Notes: generated by a model from the sequence alone, not told the origin. DNA of 28,245 nucleotides from an uncultured Oscillospiraceae bacterium (GCA_910587505.1 CAJULD010000037.1:1-28245), one strand, 5' to 3'; shown: positions 16,401 through 24,986, counted from the stretch's first letter. Numbers and translations are program-made.

Positions 16401-19400
16401 GTCCGTGTTCTCCATCAGATACCGGGTCGTGTCATACTTCGCCATGCCGGTTTCGGGGTTCACCTCTGAATAGGCCCAGTGGACCAGACCGGAGGCCGTA
16501 AGGTTCAGACTGACGGAAACCGTTCCGTCGTTGTTCATGATAAATTCCGGTTCGCCCACAATGAAGGCGGGAGGCTTCTGGAGATCAAACGGAATCTCCA
16601 GCGGCATGTCGGGCTTCCAGGAATCGTTGGCATTCTCTCTCCACTGGCCGATAGAGTCGCCTTTCTTCTGGAATCGCTCCCACTTGTCCGTCGTCAGATT
16701 CGGGCTTGCCATCTGGTACAAATCCCCCGGCTGCCCGGCCGCCACGTTGACCATCAGCCTGGCCACGCCCTCAAAGGATTCGTACACCGTCTCGCTTCCG
16801 TGCTTTTTGATGGTGATGACAAACTGATATTCCACATCGTCGCTGAAGTTTTTCAGCTGGCCCATGGTGTTGTCGTCGCATCCGTTGAAGTCCACGCTGA
16901 CGGACTGTCCGGTGTAGGCGCCCGGCGGCGGGCTCATGCTGTCGCTCTCGCCCAGGTAAATCCAGCCGTTTTGGTCCACGGTGGAGTCCTTTGTGTTGGA
17001 GCGGCTGAGGAGATAGTTTGCGTCGGCAGGATAGTGATACCCGCTGATCTCGTTCCCCTCATGGAGCGGCTGGAAGGTGTCCCTGTCCACCACCCGGTAG
17101 TAGAGATCATAGATCATCCGCGTGCCGCTCCACAGCAGTATGTCGTAATAGGTGGTATCCGCCACGGCGCCGGTGGACTCGGGCCGCAGGTAGAAGGTGC
17201 TGTCCTTACGGGCGTACTCATCGGTGATGGTTCCCTCGTCGCGGACCAGAGGTCCGGCGTTGCCGATGGTGGGACCCTCTCCCATGGTGACCTTGGGGGA
17301 GTCCACGTTAAAGACCCACACGTCGTGGCCCAGCTGCTTCTGCTGTTCCACGTTGGGGCCGTCGTGGAAGTCCACCACGTCGGGGCCGCCGGGAACGCCG
17401 ATGGCGTTGTGGCTGAGGCTGACGTCATTGAGGCCCTCGATATGGAACCAGTACTGGCCTCCGCTCTTCAGGCGCAGCCCTTCCCTGGGGAAGGTGATCC
17501 GGATGCCGCCCTCCGAGCGGGTTTCCACGATGGCCTGGGTGTAGTCGATGGTCCAGTCGTCCCGGTTGTCGCTGGCCTGATACTTGCGGTAGATTGCCTC
17601 CTCCCGGTCCTGATTGTTGACCTTTTTCAGTACGATGGTCCGGTAAAGGATCTGCCACAGGGTATTTTTGGCCCGCTCCCTCGACTCCGCGGAGCCGGTC
17701 TGGGTGGCCTTGTACAGCTCCGCCAGGCTGGTCTGGTCGCCCTTCTCGTAGATCACGTCCTCGCTTACGTCGATGCGGATATCGGAGCTGGACGTAGCCG
17801 TCCGGGGGTCGCCGTCGGCGGAGGGCTGGAAGGACTGGACGAACACGGGACCCTTGTTGTCCTGGGTGCTGACTGTGAGGTATCCCACGGTGACGGAGTA
17901 GTTCCGGTCCGGACCGGCGTTGTCTTTGGCCACGTAGTAGACCTCGTAGGTGGTCTCCGGCTTCATGTTCTTGATATCGAAACTGCCGACGAAGGGTTCC
18001 TTGCCCTTGACGCTGACACTTCCGCGGAGGCCCTCCGTCCCGATGTACATGCCGTTGACCACCTGGTCAATGGCGTAGCGGCTGTTGAGGGGGGCGGTCT
18101 CCTGGTTGGTGCCCGGCTGGGGCTTGGGCCACCCGCCCCGGATGCTCCCCTTGGGGAAGGCTACCCAGTACACGGTGGCGGCCTCGCTGAGCTGGAAGCG
18201 GAGCTTCACGTTGTTCGCGCCGGACTCCTCCACATAGGGAGGCACGATGAACTCCGGCGGGGTGTCGTCGTCGGTGGTGAAGCGCAGCGTGACGATGGAG
18301 GACTTGTTTACGCCGTCGGTGAGCCAGAGGTAGAGCACGTAGGTAGTGGTCTCCTCCAGAATGGCGTCGTTCACCCGGAAGGCGTCGTCCACGTTCTTTG
18401 TCACGTCCCGCACGCCGTAGCCCAGCGCGCCGGAGACGGAGGCGGTCTTCAGCTCATCCTCCGTGGGGGCCGTGGCTCCCTCGGGCAGCAGCGCGTAGTA
18501 GAGCTTGCAGTCCTTGGTGGGCATGACCGCCACCACGCTGTCCGTACGGGATACCTTGGACATTCTGGGATAGCCGGTGCAGAAGGCGGGCTTTGTATTG
18601 TCAGGAGTTGTAAAGGAGATAACCTTGACGGCGCTGCGCTGATCCCTCGCGTCCACCAGAATGGCGGAGAGGTAGTAGGAGCCGCCGGGGGTCAGGCCGG
18701 AGACCCTGGAGGTAACCTCCTCGTTGCCTCCGGGGATCGCGACGGAGCCGTTCTTCACGGCAACATTGCCGTAAGACGGGGGCTTGATAAGGTCGTCCTC
18801 GCCCACGGAGCCGTCGGTAATGGGGCTGATGGCCCAGTAGACGGTTCCGGATTTGTTGGTCATGAACACCGCCTCCAGGCCGTTGGGAGTGATATCCCTG
18901 GCCTGGGGATAACCGGCAAGGATCATGGGACCCATGGTGGACTCCTGGGCGGCCACGCTGTCCATCTCCTCGCCGTTAATGGTGGCGGTGATGCCGGGGC
19001 GGATAATGATCTCGTCGGGCAGCATCTCCACGGTGGAGCCGGGGGCGTTGACCACCAGCTTTTCAATGTCGCCCTGTCCGGTGACCGCCACGCCGGTGTC
19101 AAGATTCAGCTCTTTTACTACCGTGCCCCGGTCGATGACCACGTTGGAGCCCTCGGCGGCCTCGTCCACGGTCAGCCTGGCCACGGTGCCCGCGGCGGCG
19201 TGGACCGTGGAGCCGGGGGTCCTGTTGACGACCTCGCCGATCCGGCCCGCAAGGGTCAGAGAAGGAGGCTCCCAGTCCTCGGGCTCCTCGCCCTCGGGAT
19301 AGGTCTCCGCCTCCAGGGAGATATGCTGGAGCCCCAGACCGTCGGGGGTGTTGTCCTCGATATAGGCGCTGGTGCGGACGGTGGTCTGTCCAATCTCGGT

Positions 19401-20315
19401 GACGCCGTCGGCCCGGACGGAAACCAGGTGATCCTGGAGATTGTCCACCAGCAGCTCATCGGCGGTGACGTTGCGCAGGAGGATGCTGGACTCGCCGGTC
19501 TCGCTCTGGCCGGCGCCGCTGGCGATGATGCGGCCCAGAACCGTCACGTTCTCCAGGGTGACGCCGCCCAGACCCACGCCGCCCGTGACATACAGATCCC
19601 CGCTGACGACCGTATCGCGCAGCGTCACGCCGGGGGAGGTGATGGTCACGTTGCCGAACACGCCGCCCAGAGAATAGTCGCCGGCCTCCTGAAGCGGCGT
19701 GCCCACGATGCTGGTCAGCATGGAGGCCATCTCGCCCCAGGAGACGTTGCGCTGGGGCCGGAAGGTGCCGTCGTCATAGCCGCTGATTAAATAGTGCTCC
19801 AGAGAGGACTTGATGGTCCCCCTGGCCCAGCTGCTGATCCGCCGGGCGTCGGTGAAGTCCAGAAGCTCTCCGGCAGATTCCTGCAGCATCATATTCCGCC
19901 CCAGGATGGTTGCCGCCGTTTCGCGGGTCAGGGGGGATTTGGGAGAGGCGGTGGTGGGAGAGGTTCCCTTGATATACCGGGCGTTGTAGGCAATGCCCAC
20001 GTCGTCATAATACCAGTCCTTCTCTTCCACGTCCTCAAAGGGCGTTTCCCCCGGCTCATGGTAACCATAGGCCCGGTTGACAATCGCCATAAAATCTGCC
20101 CGCGTCAGGGCCAGATCGGGGTTACCCGCCTGTTCGGCGCGGATGAAGCCCCACTCCACCATCTGGCTGAGATAGGGGTCCGCCCAGTGGGCGGAGGCCT
20201 CGCCCTCCCCGCCGGGGAGGCCGGGAACCAGGCCCAGAATCATCACCAGGGCCAGCAGAAGGGACATCACCCGCCTCTTCCAGGCCCGGCGGGAGGAATA
20301 CGGTGTTTGCTGCAT
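13422..20315 (-). CDS. Giant SLH-domain surface protein (2297 residues)
   Basis: Strong ribosome site AAGGAG precedes the ATG at 20315. The protein starts with a long basic signal peptide (cleavage near ASA, residue 42), then three SLH-like motifs at about 43-88, 92-146 and 153-208 (third: GYDDGTFRPQRNVSWGEMA). A solenoid-like stretch follows at about 215-450 (repeated VTL-x-N/D-V-x-V turns, GDLYVTGGVGLGG), suggesting a beta-helix. From about 462 there are several FN3/Ig-like units (SGTVYWAISP, TYEVYYVAKD, TKPAF..., TPPEF...), then a long middle of uncertain fold. The C-terminus has Ig-like domains, the clearest a Big_2 at about 2092-2174 (SWSSSNPDVATVTN). It should be an S-layer or adhesin-scale cell-wall protein. 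The C-terminal half is less GC-rich than the N-terminal half (29 of 60 G+C at 15541-15600 against 47 of 60 at 19141-19200), a sign of mosaic origin. Function is inferred only. Confidence 0.9.
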   Translation of the reverse strand: MQQTPYSSRRAWKRRVMSLLLALVMILGLVPGLPGGEGEASAHWADPYLSQMVEWGFIRAEQAGNPDLALTRADFMAIVNRAYGYHEPGETPFEDVEEKDWYYDDVGIAYNARYIKGTSPTTASPKSPLTRETAATILGRNMMLQESAGELLDFTDARRISSWARGTIKSSLEHYLISGYDDGTFRPQRNVSWGEMASMLTSIVGTPLQEAGDYSLGGVFGNVTITSPGVTLRDTVVSGDLYVTGGVGLGGVTLENVTVLGRIIASGAGQSETGESSILLRNVTADELLVDNLQDHLVSVRADGVTEIGQTTVRTSAYIEDNTPDGLGLQHISLEAETYPEGEEPEDWEPPSLTLAGRIGEVVNRTPGSTVHAAAGTVARLTVDEAAEGSNVVIDRGTVVKELNLDTGVAVTGQGDIEKLVVNAPGSTVEMLPDEIIIRPGITATINGEEMDSVAAQESTMGPMILAGYPQARDITPNGLEAVFMTNKSGTVYWAISPITDGSVGEDDLIKPPSYGNVAVKNGSVAIPGGNEEVTSRVSGLTPGGSYYLSAILVDARDQRSAVKVISFTTPDNTKPAFCTGYPRMSKVSRTDSVVAVMPTKDCKLYYALLPEGATAPTEDELKTASVSGALGYGVRDVTKNVDDAFRVNDAILEETTTYVLYLWLTDGVNKSSIVTLRFTTDDDTPPEFIVPPYVEESGANNVKLRFQLSEAATVYWVAFPKGSIRGGWPKPQPGTNQETAPLNSRYAIDQVVNGMYIGTEGLRGSVSVKGKEPFVGSFDIKNMKPETTYEVYYVAKDNAGPDRNYSVTVGYLTVSTQDNKGPVFVQSFQPSADGDPRTATSSSDIRIDVSEDVIYEKGDQTSLAELYKATQTGSAESRERAKNTLWQILYRTIVLKKVNNQDREEAIYRKYQASDNRDDWTIDYTQAIVETRSEGGIRITFPREGLRLKSGGQYWFHIEGLNDVSLSHNAIGVPGGPDVVDFHDGPNVEQQKQLGHDVWVFNVDSPKVTMGEGPTIGNAGPLVRDEGTITDEYARKDSTFYLRPESTGAVADTTYYDILLWSGTRMIYDLYYRVVDRDTFQPLHEGNEISGYHYPADANYLLSRSNTKDSTVDQNGWIYLGESDSMSPPPGAYTGQSVSVDFNGCDDNTMGQLKNFSDDVEYQFVITIKKHGSETVYESFEGVARLMVNVAAGQPGDLYQMASPNLTTDKWERFQKKGDSIGQWRENANDSWKPDMPLEIPFDLQKPPAFIVGEPEFIMNNDGTVSVSLNLTASGLVHWAYSEVNPETGMAKYDTTRYLMENTDDYQRDANGDYTLTPDTDITLVPNTDGKQMYILANNHRPPTKGGTTVSRPMPDWMIGGDGIVDEPEGKNQITWPSEEVIISQEFGSSGSMLYGKPYEYNKDADKDSQGLLVIEDVEPLKTYFAYFVVTAPKDYKIRTHVYIYQFTVPELQKPQISLYPDGNTGGMNVVLDMNSRLEWRVFSAYDANDAEMISILTQPFIRYTDHHGSKFEINDGVVTQTGTNKLPTAYQNYTVMQALTNSYSFSDAKAGDPNFRSDEFWYPTVGENYEAYEFEPGYSVFDMYANDNSKKQLIKLISNPALDEPEHLDSATAAASWSGKGFATVGDNPAKFDRPLIDNTPYVFLSWAINRKTYGDGTTADAKAPNASFRMTEFMKGALEGPVADKAPTGYLEYNEGDETYSGRFTVHFDKPTYLLDGGKRVNMTPENIFIGGSGEYADDPIGGGKFTAGNVTTQNVQFIFKGVGDGVIIEFLDRYFVNYNRLPALDSLNATIEEYKGKTSLVVRWSGKNDPIGVFPLSESSSSGLSFSVSGNGINGGTGKAPTLALDSRIKPPTGNHKTTLTAAQTSGGDIDDLTYTWTTVDSSGQNAITSDVIHLPADKKGSSMEITGIRPGTAWIKVVASGLKAGSPVSAVKTITVTVTGELKAFTAPTNSTSGASWDATGGLTLTISDTDPTPNAIFAIQVTDTSPEGVAEVPPPTLSTTAKVVTAVTGSAATYVSCTVNDNSTLTVAKTGNPKAGYSGQANITVNVVSVSDSTVKLTGSQVLKVNVSNPTTRSNDPQKVNVSPTLSLSATSLKLNSTKGMSAKVTASSNVANQVSWSSSNPDVATVTNTNREVTITGQSAGEALITATLTFNGKTLTRTVAVTVEAGVTITDLVANGTSGHTLKKGSDGSYTWTRTDGKSHSAKLKFSSPLSMANAEVSVVSSDTSSVKLYGTGKPTFFSDGKTAEVQLEFYHTGTDQVTVTVRVGKAEQKITIHLKGSDVSTGVFARRK

Positions 20316-20372
20316 AGAAAAAGCTCTCCTTTCAAAGACAGTCAGAAAAGACGCCGCCTGTTCTGATAGACA

Positions 20373-20960
20373 TCATGTTTTCCGCCGGGGCCGGTTCACC
20401 TGGATACTGAACACCGCCTTGCGGATCAGGAACTCCTCGTCCAGGCACAGGTTGGTAAACCGGGCGGCGTACAGCGGCTGAGGCTCCTCGGTTTTCAGCT
20501 GCCGGAGGACCCTGGTTCGCAGCAGCAGAGGGGAGTCGGTGACCGGCAGAACGATCTGCACCACCTCGCCCACCTTCAGGGACTGCTCCGTGTGGAAGGC
20601 CACGCCGCCGCAGCTGAGGTCATGCCCCTGAATGGCCCGCTGGCCCTTCCAGTAACCGGTAACGGGGTACATGACGCTTTTGAAATCCGTCAGGATGCGC
20701 AGGTTTTCCCTGGCTTCCTCGCCCAGCATGGCGCCCGGCCGGATCACCAGCCGCTCTCCCCGCTGCATGGTTACCGTCCCGCGCATGGACGGGGAGCTGT
20801 TGTCCAGACCGATACACTGAATCTCCCCCACCTGCCGGAAGTCCAGCTCCGTCTCCTCCGTCAGGCGAAGCTGCACCACCTCCGTGATCCGGGGAGATTC
20901 CAGCACCGCCTGAGCCAGGGCCCCGCCGTCCTTGTCCAGAATCAGATATAGCCGTTCCAT
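20373..20960 (-). CDS. PilZ-domain protein (c-di-GMP receptor type)
   Basis: This 195-residue cytoplasmic protein has an N-terminal beta-rich part (1-80) and a C-terminal PilZ domain with both c-di-GMP motifs: R84-ENL-R88 (RxxxR) and DLSCGG at 114-119 (D/N-x-S-x-x-G), 26 residues apart, close to the YcgR spacing. Such proteins alter flagellar rotation, secretion or polymer production when they bind cyclic di-GMP. Its ATG overlaps the stop of the FlhB-like gene (TAATG), implying coupled translation, and the giant SLH gene starts 57 bases later. The placement suggests that c-di-GMP affects the surface or export functions of this operon; that link is inference. Confidence 0.85.
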   Translation of the reverse strand: MERLYLILDKDGGALAQAVLESPRITEVVQLRLTEETELDFRQVGEIQCIGLDNSSPSMRGTVTMQRGERLVIRPGAMLGEEARENLRILTDFKSVMYPVTGYWKGQRAIQGHDLSCGGVAFHTEQSLKVGEVVQIVLPVTDSPLLLRTRVLRQLKTEEPQPLYAARFTNLCLDEEFLIRKAVFSIQVNRPRRKT

Positions 20961-21325
20961 TACTGCGCTCCTTCCTCAATGACTCCGCTGCCCTCCGCCG
21001 GGGCGGAGGCGCGCTTTTCCAGCGCCTGCCGTTCCCGCCGGGCCTTATCCGGGTCCGCCGGGTCAAAGTTCAGAAAATAGACGTAAATCTCCACAATGGC
21101 CCGGTACAGGGAATCGGGAATCTCCTGTCCCAGGGACAGCTGGGAGAGCATGGTGGCCAGGGAGTTGTCCTCGTAGACGGGCACGCCGCTCTCCGCGGCC
21201 ACCTCCACGATCTTCTCCGCCATATATCCCATGCCGGAGGCCACCACTACCGGCGCGCCGGAGCCGCCGTCATAACTCAGGGCCACGGCCCGTCCCGCGG
21301 CGCGGGATCTGTCACGCGCTGACAT
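20960..21325 (-). CDS. FlhB-like export switch protein, C-terminal domain only (YlqH type)
   Basis: The 121-residue product matches only the cytoplasmic switch domain of FlhB/YscU: AVALSYDGGSGAPVVVASG, GVPVYEDNSLATML and LGQEIPDSLYRAIVEIYVYF. The membrane part is absent, and the NPTH autocleavage motif that precedes AVAL in FlhB is replaced by MSARDRSRAAGR. Such stand-alone proteins occur in Bacillus (YlqH) next to a FliK-like gene, exactly as here. The ATG at 21325 is favoured over 21346 because AAGGAGAG lies just upstream; it overlaps the end of the FliK-like gene by 14 bases. It would be cytoplasmic, perhaps modulating a type III-like exporter or serving an unknown role. Family call is firm, function is not. 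Confidence 0.85.
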   Translation of the reverse strand: MSARDRSRAAGRAVALSYDGGSGAPVVVASGMGYMAEKIVEVAAESGVPVYEDNSLATMLSQLSLGQEIPDSLYRAIVEIYVYFLNFDPADPDKARRERQALEKRASAPAEGSGVIEEGAQ

Positions 21326-22745
21326 TGATACTGTTCTCTCCTTCATAAATCCTGGGAAATACGGCGGACACGTCCAGGGGCCGCTCCATGGCCTGCACCT
21401 GTACGTTCACGGGCTTCAGCCCGTTTTCGCTGAGAATACGGCCCATTTCCCCCTGGACCGTCCCGGCAAAATTGCTGACCGACGGCGGACTGAAGATCTG
21501 GAGATCCACGTTGTCCCGCTGGCAGGTAAGCACCATATCAAAAAATCCCAGATCCTGGATATCCATTTTGAAAAGGAACCGGATGGTGTTGTCCCGGTCG
21601 CCCCGGCCATGCCTGAGGTTGTCCTCCGCGTCCGGGTCCACCCAAAGCTCGCTGAACATCATCTTTCCGTTCCACTCCAGAGGCAGCGCCAGATGGGTCA
21701 GGGGCATATAGACGCTCTCGTTGATGAGAAACGCGGAAACAATGTTGCGGAAGGCGTCCTGGGCCTCCACCCCGGCCCCGCCCCGCAGGGCCCGCAGCGC
21801 CGTCTGGGCCAGCTGCTCGGCGAAATGGTCATTCCGGGCCGCCTGGGTAAAGCGGCTGCGCTCCAGCAGCCGCAGCAGGTCCACCTCGCTCACGCCCCCC
21901 AGCTTCTCCCGCAGGGCGGCGCTGCTGCCCAGCTGGCGGAAGGCCTGCATGACCCCCTCCATGGACCCGCTCTCATACCGGGCCACGTCCAGGGCCAGCA
22001 GGGAGATCAGCGCCCGGCTGAGCCCCATGTCGTTGGTCCGGGAGGTGTAGCCCGCCAGGAAGGGCATGATCCCCCCCTGAAGCAGCTTCAGCGCCCCCGC
22101 CCGGTCCCCCTGGGCCATTTTCCCCTCCAGCTCGGACACCATGCCCAGCAGCTGGTTGCCGTAGCTGGCCGGAATGGCTCTGGTCAGCCGGGTCAGCGTG
22201 CGCAGCAGGTTCCCCTGAATATGGGCGGTGGAGGAATAGTCGCTGTAGCGTTTGAGGAATTGCAGGATGTTCCCCCGCAGCACCTCGGAGCTGCTGTTGC
22301 CGAAGGCCTCCCGCAGAATGTTAAACAGCGGTCCGGAGAACCGGCGGCCCATCTCCATCTGGGAGCGGAAGAAGGAGGCGAACTCCCCCTCGTCCATTTT
22401 CAGCATCTCCAGCAGGGCGCTCATCTCCACCGCGATGCCCTCCTCCATGCCCGAGGAGACGCGGGTCCCCTGATAGGCGCGAAGGATCTCCGTCATCGTC
22501 CGGCTCAGGCCGGGGGTTTCGCTCATGCGCTGGAGGAAGGTGAGGAAATTGGAATCGTAACGCGCCGCCTGACTGCCGGTTTCTCCGGCGTCCTGCCGCT
22601 CCGCCCGGTTGTCCGGGCGGCTGACCCGGTTCAGGTCCGGCGCGTTCTGGACCCTGGGGTCGTTGGGGATGGAGGGCATATTGCGGTTGACTAGGTTTGC
22701 GTCATTTCCCGGAACCGCATTGGTCACGCCCAGCAAATCTGGCAT
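21312..22745 (-). CDS. FliK-like hook-length-control domain protein (YlqG type)
   Basis: The ATG at 22745 has GGAG 8 bases upstream; a TTG at 22763 lacks one. The 477-residue product has a polar N-terminus (1-60), a long helical middle (about 65-330), and a C-terminal domain (about 394-460: DIQDLGFFDMVLTCQRDNVD, then GEMGRILSENGLKPVNVQVQ) that resembles the C-terminal substrate-switch domain of FliK. FliK normally partners FlhB; the next gene is the FlhB-like switch domain, reproducing the B. subtilis ylqG-ylqH pair. It lacks the Pro/Gln-rich ruler usual in FliK. It is the first gene of the leftward operon and is divergent from cheA with 153 bases between starts. The role is unknown. Confidence 0.7.
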   Translation of the reverse strand: MPDLLGVTNAVPGNDANLVNRNMPSIPNDPRVQNAPDLNRVSRPDNRAERQDAGETGSQAARYDSNFLTFLQRMSETPGLSRTMTEILRAYQGTRVSSGMEEGIAVEMSALLEMLKMDEGEFASFFRSQMEMGRRFSGPLFNILREAFGNSSSEVLRGNILQFLKRYSDYSSTAHIQGNLLRTLTRLTRAIPASYGNQLLGMVSELEGKMAQGDRAGALKLLQGGIMPFLAGYTSRTNDMGLSRALISLLALDVARYESGSMEGVMQAFRQLGSSAALREKLGGVSEVDLLRLLERSRFTQAARNDHFAEQLAQTALRALRGGAGVEAQDAFRNIVSAFLINESVYMPLTHLALPLEWNGKMMFSELWVDPDAEDNLRHGRGDRDNTIRFLFKMDIQDLGFFDMVLTCQRDNVDLQIFSPPSVSNFAGTVQGEMGRILSENGLKPVNVQVQAMERPLDVSAVFPRIYEGENSINVSA

Positions 22746-22782
22746 TGGCGACACTCCAATCAATAAAAGTTGGCGGATGTCT

Positions 22783-22809
22783 TATTTTTTGAAATCATCC
22801 TGCCGATAA
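22783..22809 (+). promoter_or_regulatory. Sigma-28 (SigD/FliA)-type promoter upstream of cheA
   Basis: GCCGATAA at 22802-22809 is a perfect match to the sigma-28 -10 element. At the canonical 11-base distance lies TATTTTTT (22783-22790), five of eight to TAAAGTTT. It points toward cheA, with a leader of about 80 bases. Chemotaxis operons under the motility sigma factor are established in E. coli and Bacillus. Confidence 0.6.
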
Positions 22810-22898
22810 CTACAATGATGAAATCAGCGCGGGGGAATTTTGCCCTTTTGGCCCCTCCGCGAAGAACAGAAAAAATACAGGAAAAGGTGGCGTTTTTT

Positions 22899-24986
22899 AT
22901 GGGCAGTGGCAACGACAGCATCCTGGATATGTATCTGTACGAGACGAACACCCTGCTGGAGCAGCTGGACGGGATTCTTCTGGCGGCAGAACAGGCGGAT
23001 ACGTTCTCTCAGGACAGCGTGAATGAAATCTTCCGTATCATGCATACGGTAAAGGGCTCCTCCGCCATGATGGAGTTTACCTCTCTCATGACCGTGGCCC
23101 ACCGGATCGAGGACCTGTTCTTCATCATCCGGGAAAAAACCATGGAGGCGGTGCCCGAGGCGCTTCGCCCGGAGCTGTTTGACATGCTTTTCCAGGCCGT
23201 GGATTTCTTCCGGGGCGAAATCGAAAAGGTGGAAAACGGCGAAGCCCTCTCCGAATCTATCGACAGTATCCTGGATAAAATTAATAGTCTGGTCAACAAA
23301 ATTCAGAATGGGAACGCCGCTCCGGCGGTGGAAAATTCTGCCGCGGCCCCGGCGGCGGCAGAAGCGCCCGCTCCCGCCAATCAGGACTACCCCTTCGGCA
23401 TCCATGTTTTCTTCGACGAGGGCAGCGGCATGGAGAATCTGCGGGCCTTCATGCTGATTACGGCGGTAAAGGATTACAGCACGGACTTCATCACCGTTCC
23501 CGAGAATACGGAGAACGACCCCTCCTCCTCCGAGGTCATCGCCGAAAACGGCTTCTTCCTCTGGTTCCGGGAGGCGGGAGAGCGGGACAGTGCCATCCCC
23601 GCCGTGCAGAGCGCGGGCAGCGTGTCCTCCTATGAGCCGGTGGACGCCAGGGTGGAGGCCTCCGCTCCCGCCGCCCCCGCGCCGGAGGTTCCCGCCGCTT
23701 CCGCGCCCGCTCAGCCGGAGAGCCCCCAGGAGCCGGCCCATCCCGCGCCGGAAGTCAAGGCCGCTCCCGCTGCCCCGGCAGCCGGCGGCCAGCAGCACGC
23801 CAAGGAGAGCCTCATCAGCGTCAACCTCTCCAAGCTGGACCAGCTCATGGCGGTGGTCAGCGAGATCGTCATCACCGAGTCCATGGTCACCGCGTCCCCG
23901 GACCTGAAGGGGCTGCGGCTGGATAACTTCACCAAGTCCGCGCGGGAGCTGCGCAAGCTGACCGACGATTTGCAGGACGTGTCCATGTCCCTGCGCATGG
24001 TCCCCGTGTCCAGCACCTTCCAGAAGATGAACCGCATCGTCCGGGATATGAGCAAGAAGCTGGGCAAGAAGGCCCGGCTCACCCTCATCGGCGAGGACAC
24101 CGAGGTGGATAAGACCATCGTGGACGGCATCAGCGACCCCATCATGCATATCGTACGTAACTCCATGGACCACGGTCTGGAGGAGACGGAGGCTGAGCGC
24201 GTGGCCGCCGGGAAGGACCCCGTGGGCGAGATCATCCTCTCCGCCCGCCACACCGGCAGCGAGGTCATTATCGAGATCATCGACGACGGCAAGGGCGCCG
24301 ACTGTCAGGCCATTCTGAACAAGGCCATCCGGCAGGGTCTGGCCGACCCCGACCGGGACTACAGCCAGAAGGAGATTCTGGGCTTTATGATGATGCCCGG
24401 CTTTTCCACCAACACCCAGGTCACCGAGTTCTCCGGCAGAGGCGTGGGCATGGACGTGGTGAAAAAGAACGTGGCAGACGTGGGCGGCACCGTGTCCATC
24501 TCCAGCGAGTGGGGCAAGGGCATGACCACCACGCTGAAGATCCCCCTGACCATGGCCATCATGGACGGCATGGAGGTCTCCGTGGGCGAGAGCCTGTTCA
24601 CCATTCCCATCAACAATATCCGCACCTCTGCCCGCGTGGCCGCCGGCGATGTGATCCACGACCCCGCCAGAGGCGAGATGATGAAGTTCCAGGGGAACTT
24701 CTACCCCATTATCCGGGCCAAGGACCTCTTCGGCCTAGAGGACGGCCACGACAACATCGAGGACGGTATTGTGATCTGGCTGGAAGCCGGCGAGCGCAGC
24801 TACTGCCTGTTCGTGGACGACCTGCTGGGACAGCAGCAGATCGTGGTCAAACCCCTGCCCGCCTACGTCAACAGCTTTGACATCAAGAGCTGCGGCATCA
24901 CGGGATGCAGCATCATGGGCGACGGCAGCATCAGTATCATTCTGGATATCGCCAACCTCTACAGCGCCGGTCAGAGCATGTTCTGA
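22899..24986 (+). CDS. cheA: Chemotaxis histidine kinase CheA
   Basis: The ATG at 22899 is preceded by AAAAGGTGG; the frame is open further upstream without a ribosome site. The 695-residue product has all five CheA domains: P1 Hpt (1-135) with phospho-His49 in RIMHTVKGSSAMM; an Ala/Pro linker; a P2-like response-regulator-binding domain (about 164-226); a second Ala/Pro-rich linker (245-300); P3 dimerisation (about 303-370); the ATPase with N box HIVRNSMDHGLE (417-428), G1 DDGKG (462-466) and G2 FSGRGVGMDVVKKNV (511-525); and a CheW-like P5 (about 555-695). It autophosphorylates and passes phosphate to CheY or CheB in receptor arrays. It leads the operon cheA-cheW-cheR-cheB. No cheY or receptor is in the window. 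Confidence 0.97.
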   Translation: MGSGNDSILDMYLYETNTLLEQLDGILLAAEQADTFSQDSVNEIFRIMHTVKGSSAMMEFTSLMTVAHRIEDLFFIIREKTMEAVPEALRPELFDMLFQAVDFFRGEIEKVENGEALSESIDSILDKINSLVNKIQNGNAAPAVENSAAAPAAAEAPAPANQDYPFGIHVFFDEGSGMENLRAFMLITAVKDYSTDFITVPENTENDPSSSEVIAENGFFLWFREAGERDSAIPAVQSAGSVSSYEPVDARVEASAPAAPAPEVPAASAPAQPESPQEPAHPAPEVKAAPAAPAAGGQQHAKESLISVNLSKLDQLMAVVSEIVITESMVTASPDLKGLRLDNFTKSARELRKLTDDLQDVSMSLRMVPVSSTFQKMNRIVRDMSKKLGKKARLTLIGEDTEVDKTIVDGISDPIMHIVRNSMDHGLEETEAERVAAGKDPVGEIILSARHTGSEVIIEIIDDGKGADCQAILNKAIRQGLADPDRDYSQKEILGFMMMPGFSTNTQVTEFSGRGVGMDVVKKNVADVGGTVSISSEWGKGMTTTLKIPLTMAIMDGMEVSVGESLFTIPINNIRTSARVAAGDVIHDPARGEMMKFQGNFYPIIRAKDLFGLEDGHDNIEDGIVIWLEAGERSYCLFVDDLLGQQQIVVKPLPAYVNSFDIKSCGITGCSIMGDGSISIILDIANLYSAGQSMF

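Noticed and set aside
16479..19790. 1103-codon plus-strand open frame opposite the giant SLH gene
   Set aside because: Same reasoning: antisense to a clear coding region, biased composition, no ribosome site or domain.
22824..24659. 611-codon minus-strand open frame opposite cheA
   Set aside because: cheA has all domain motifs on the plus strand; the antisense product is His/Gly/Asp-rich noise.
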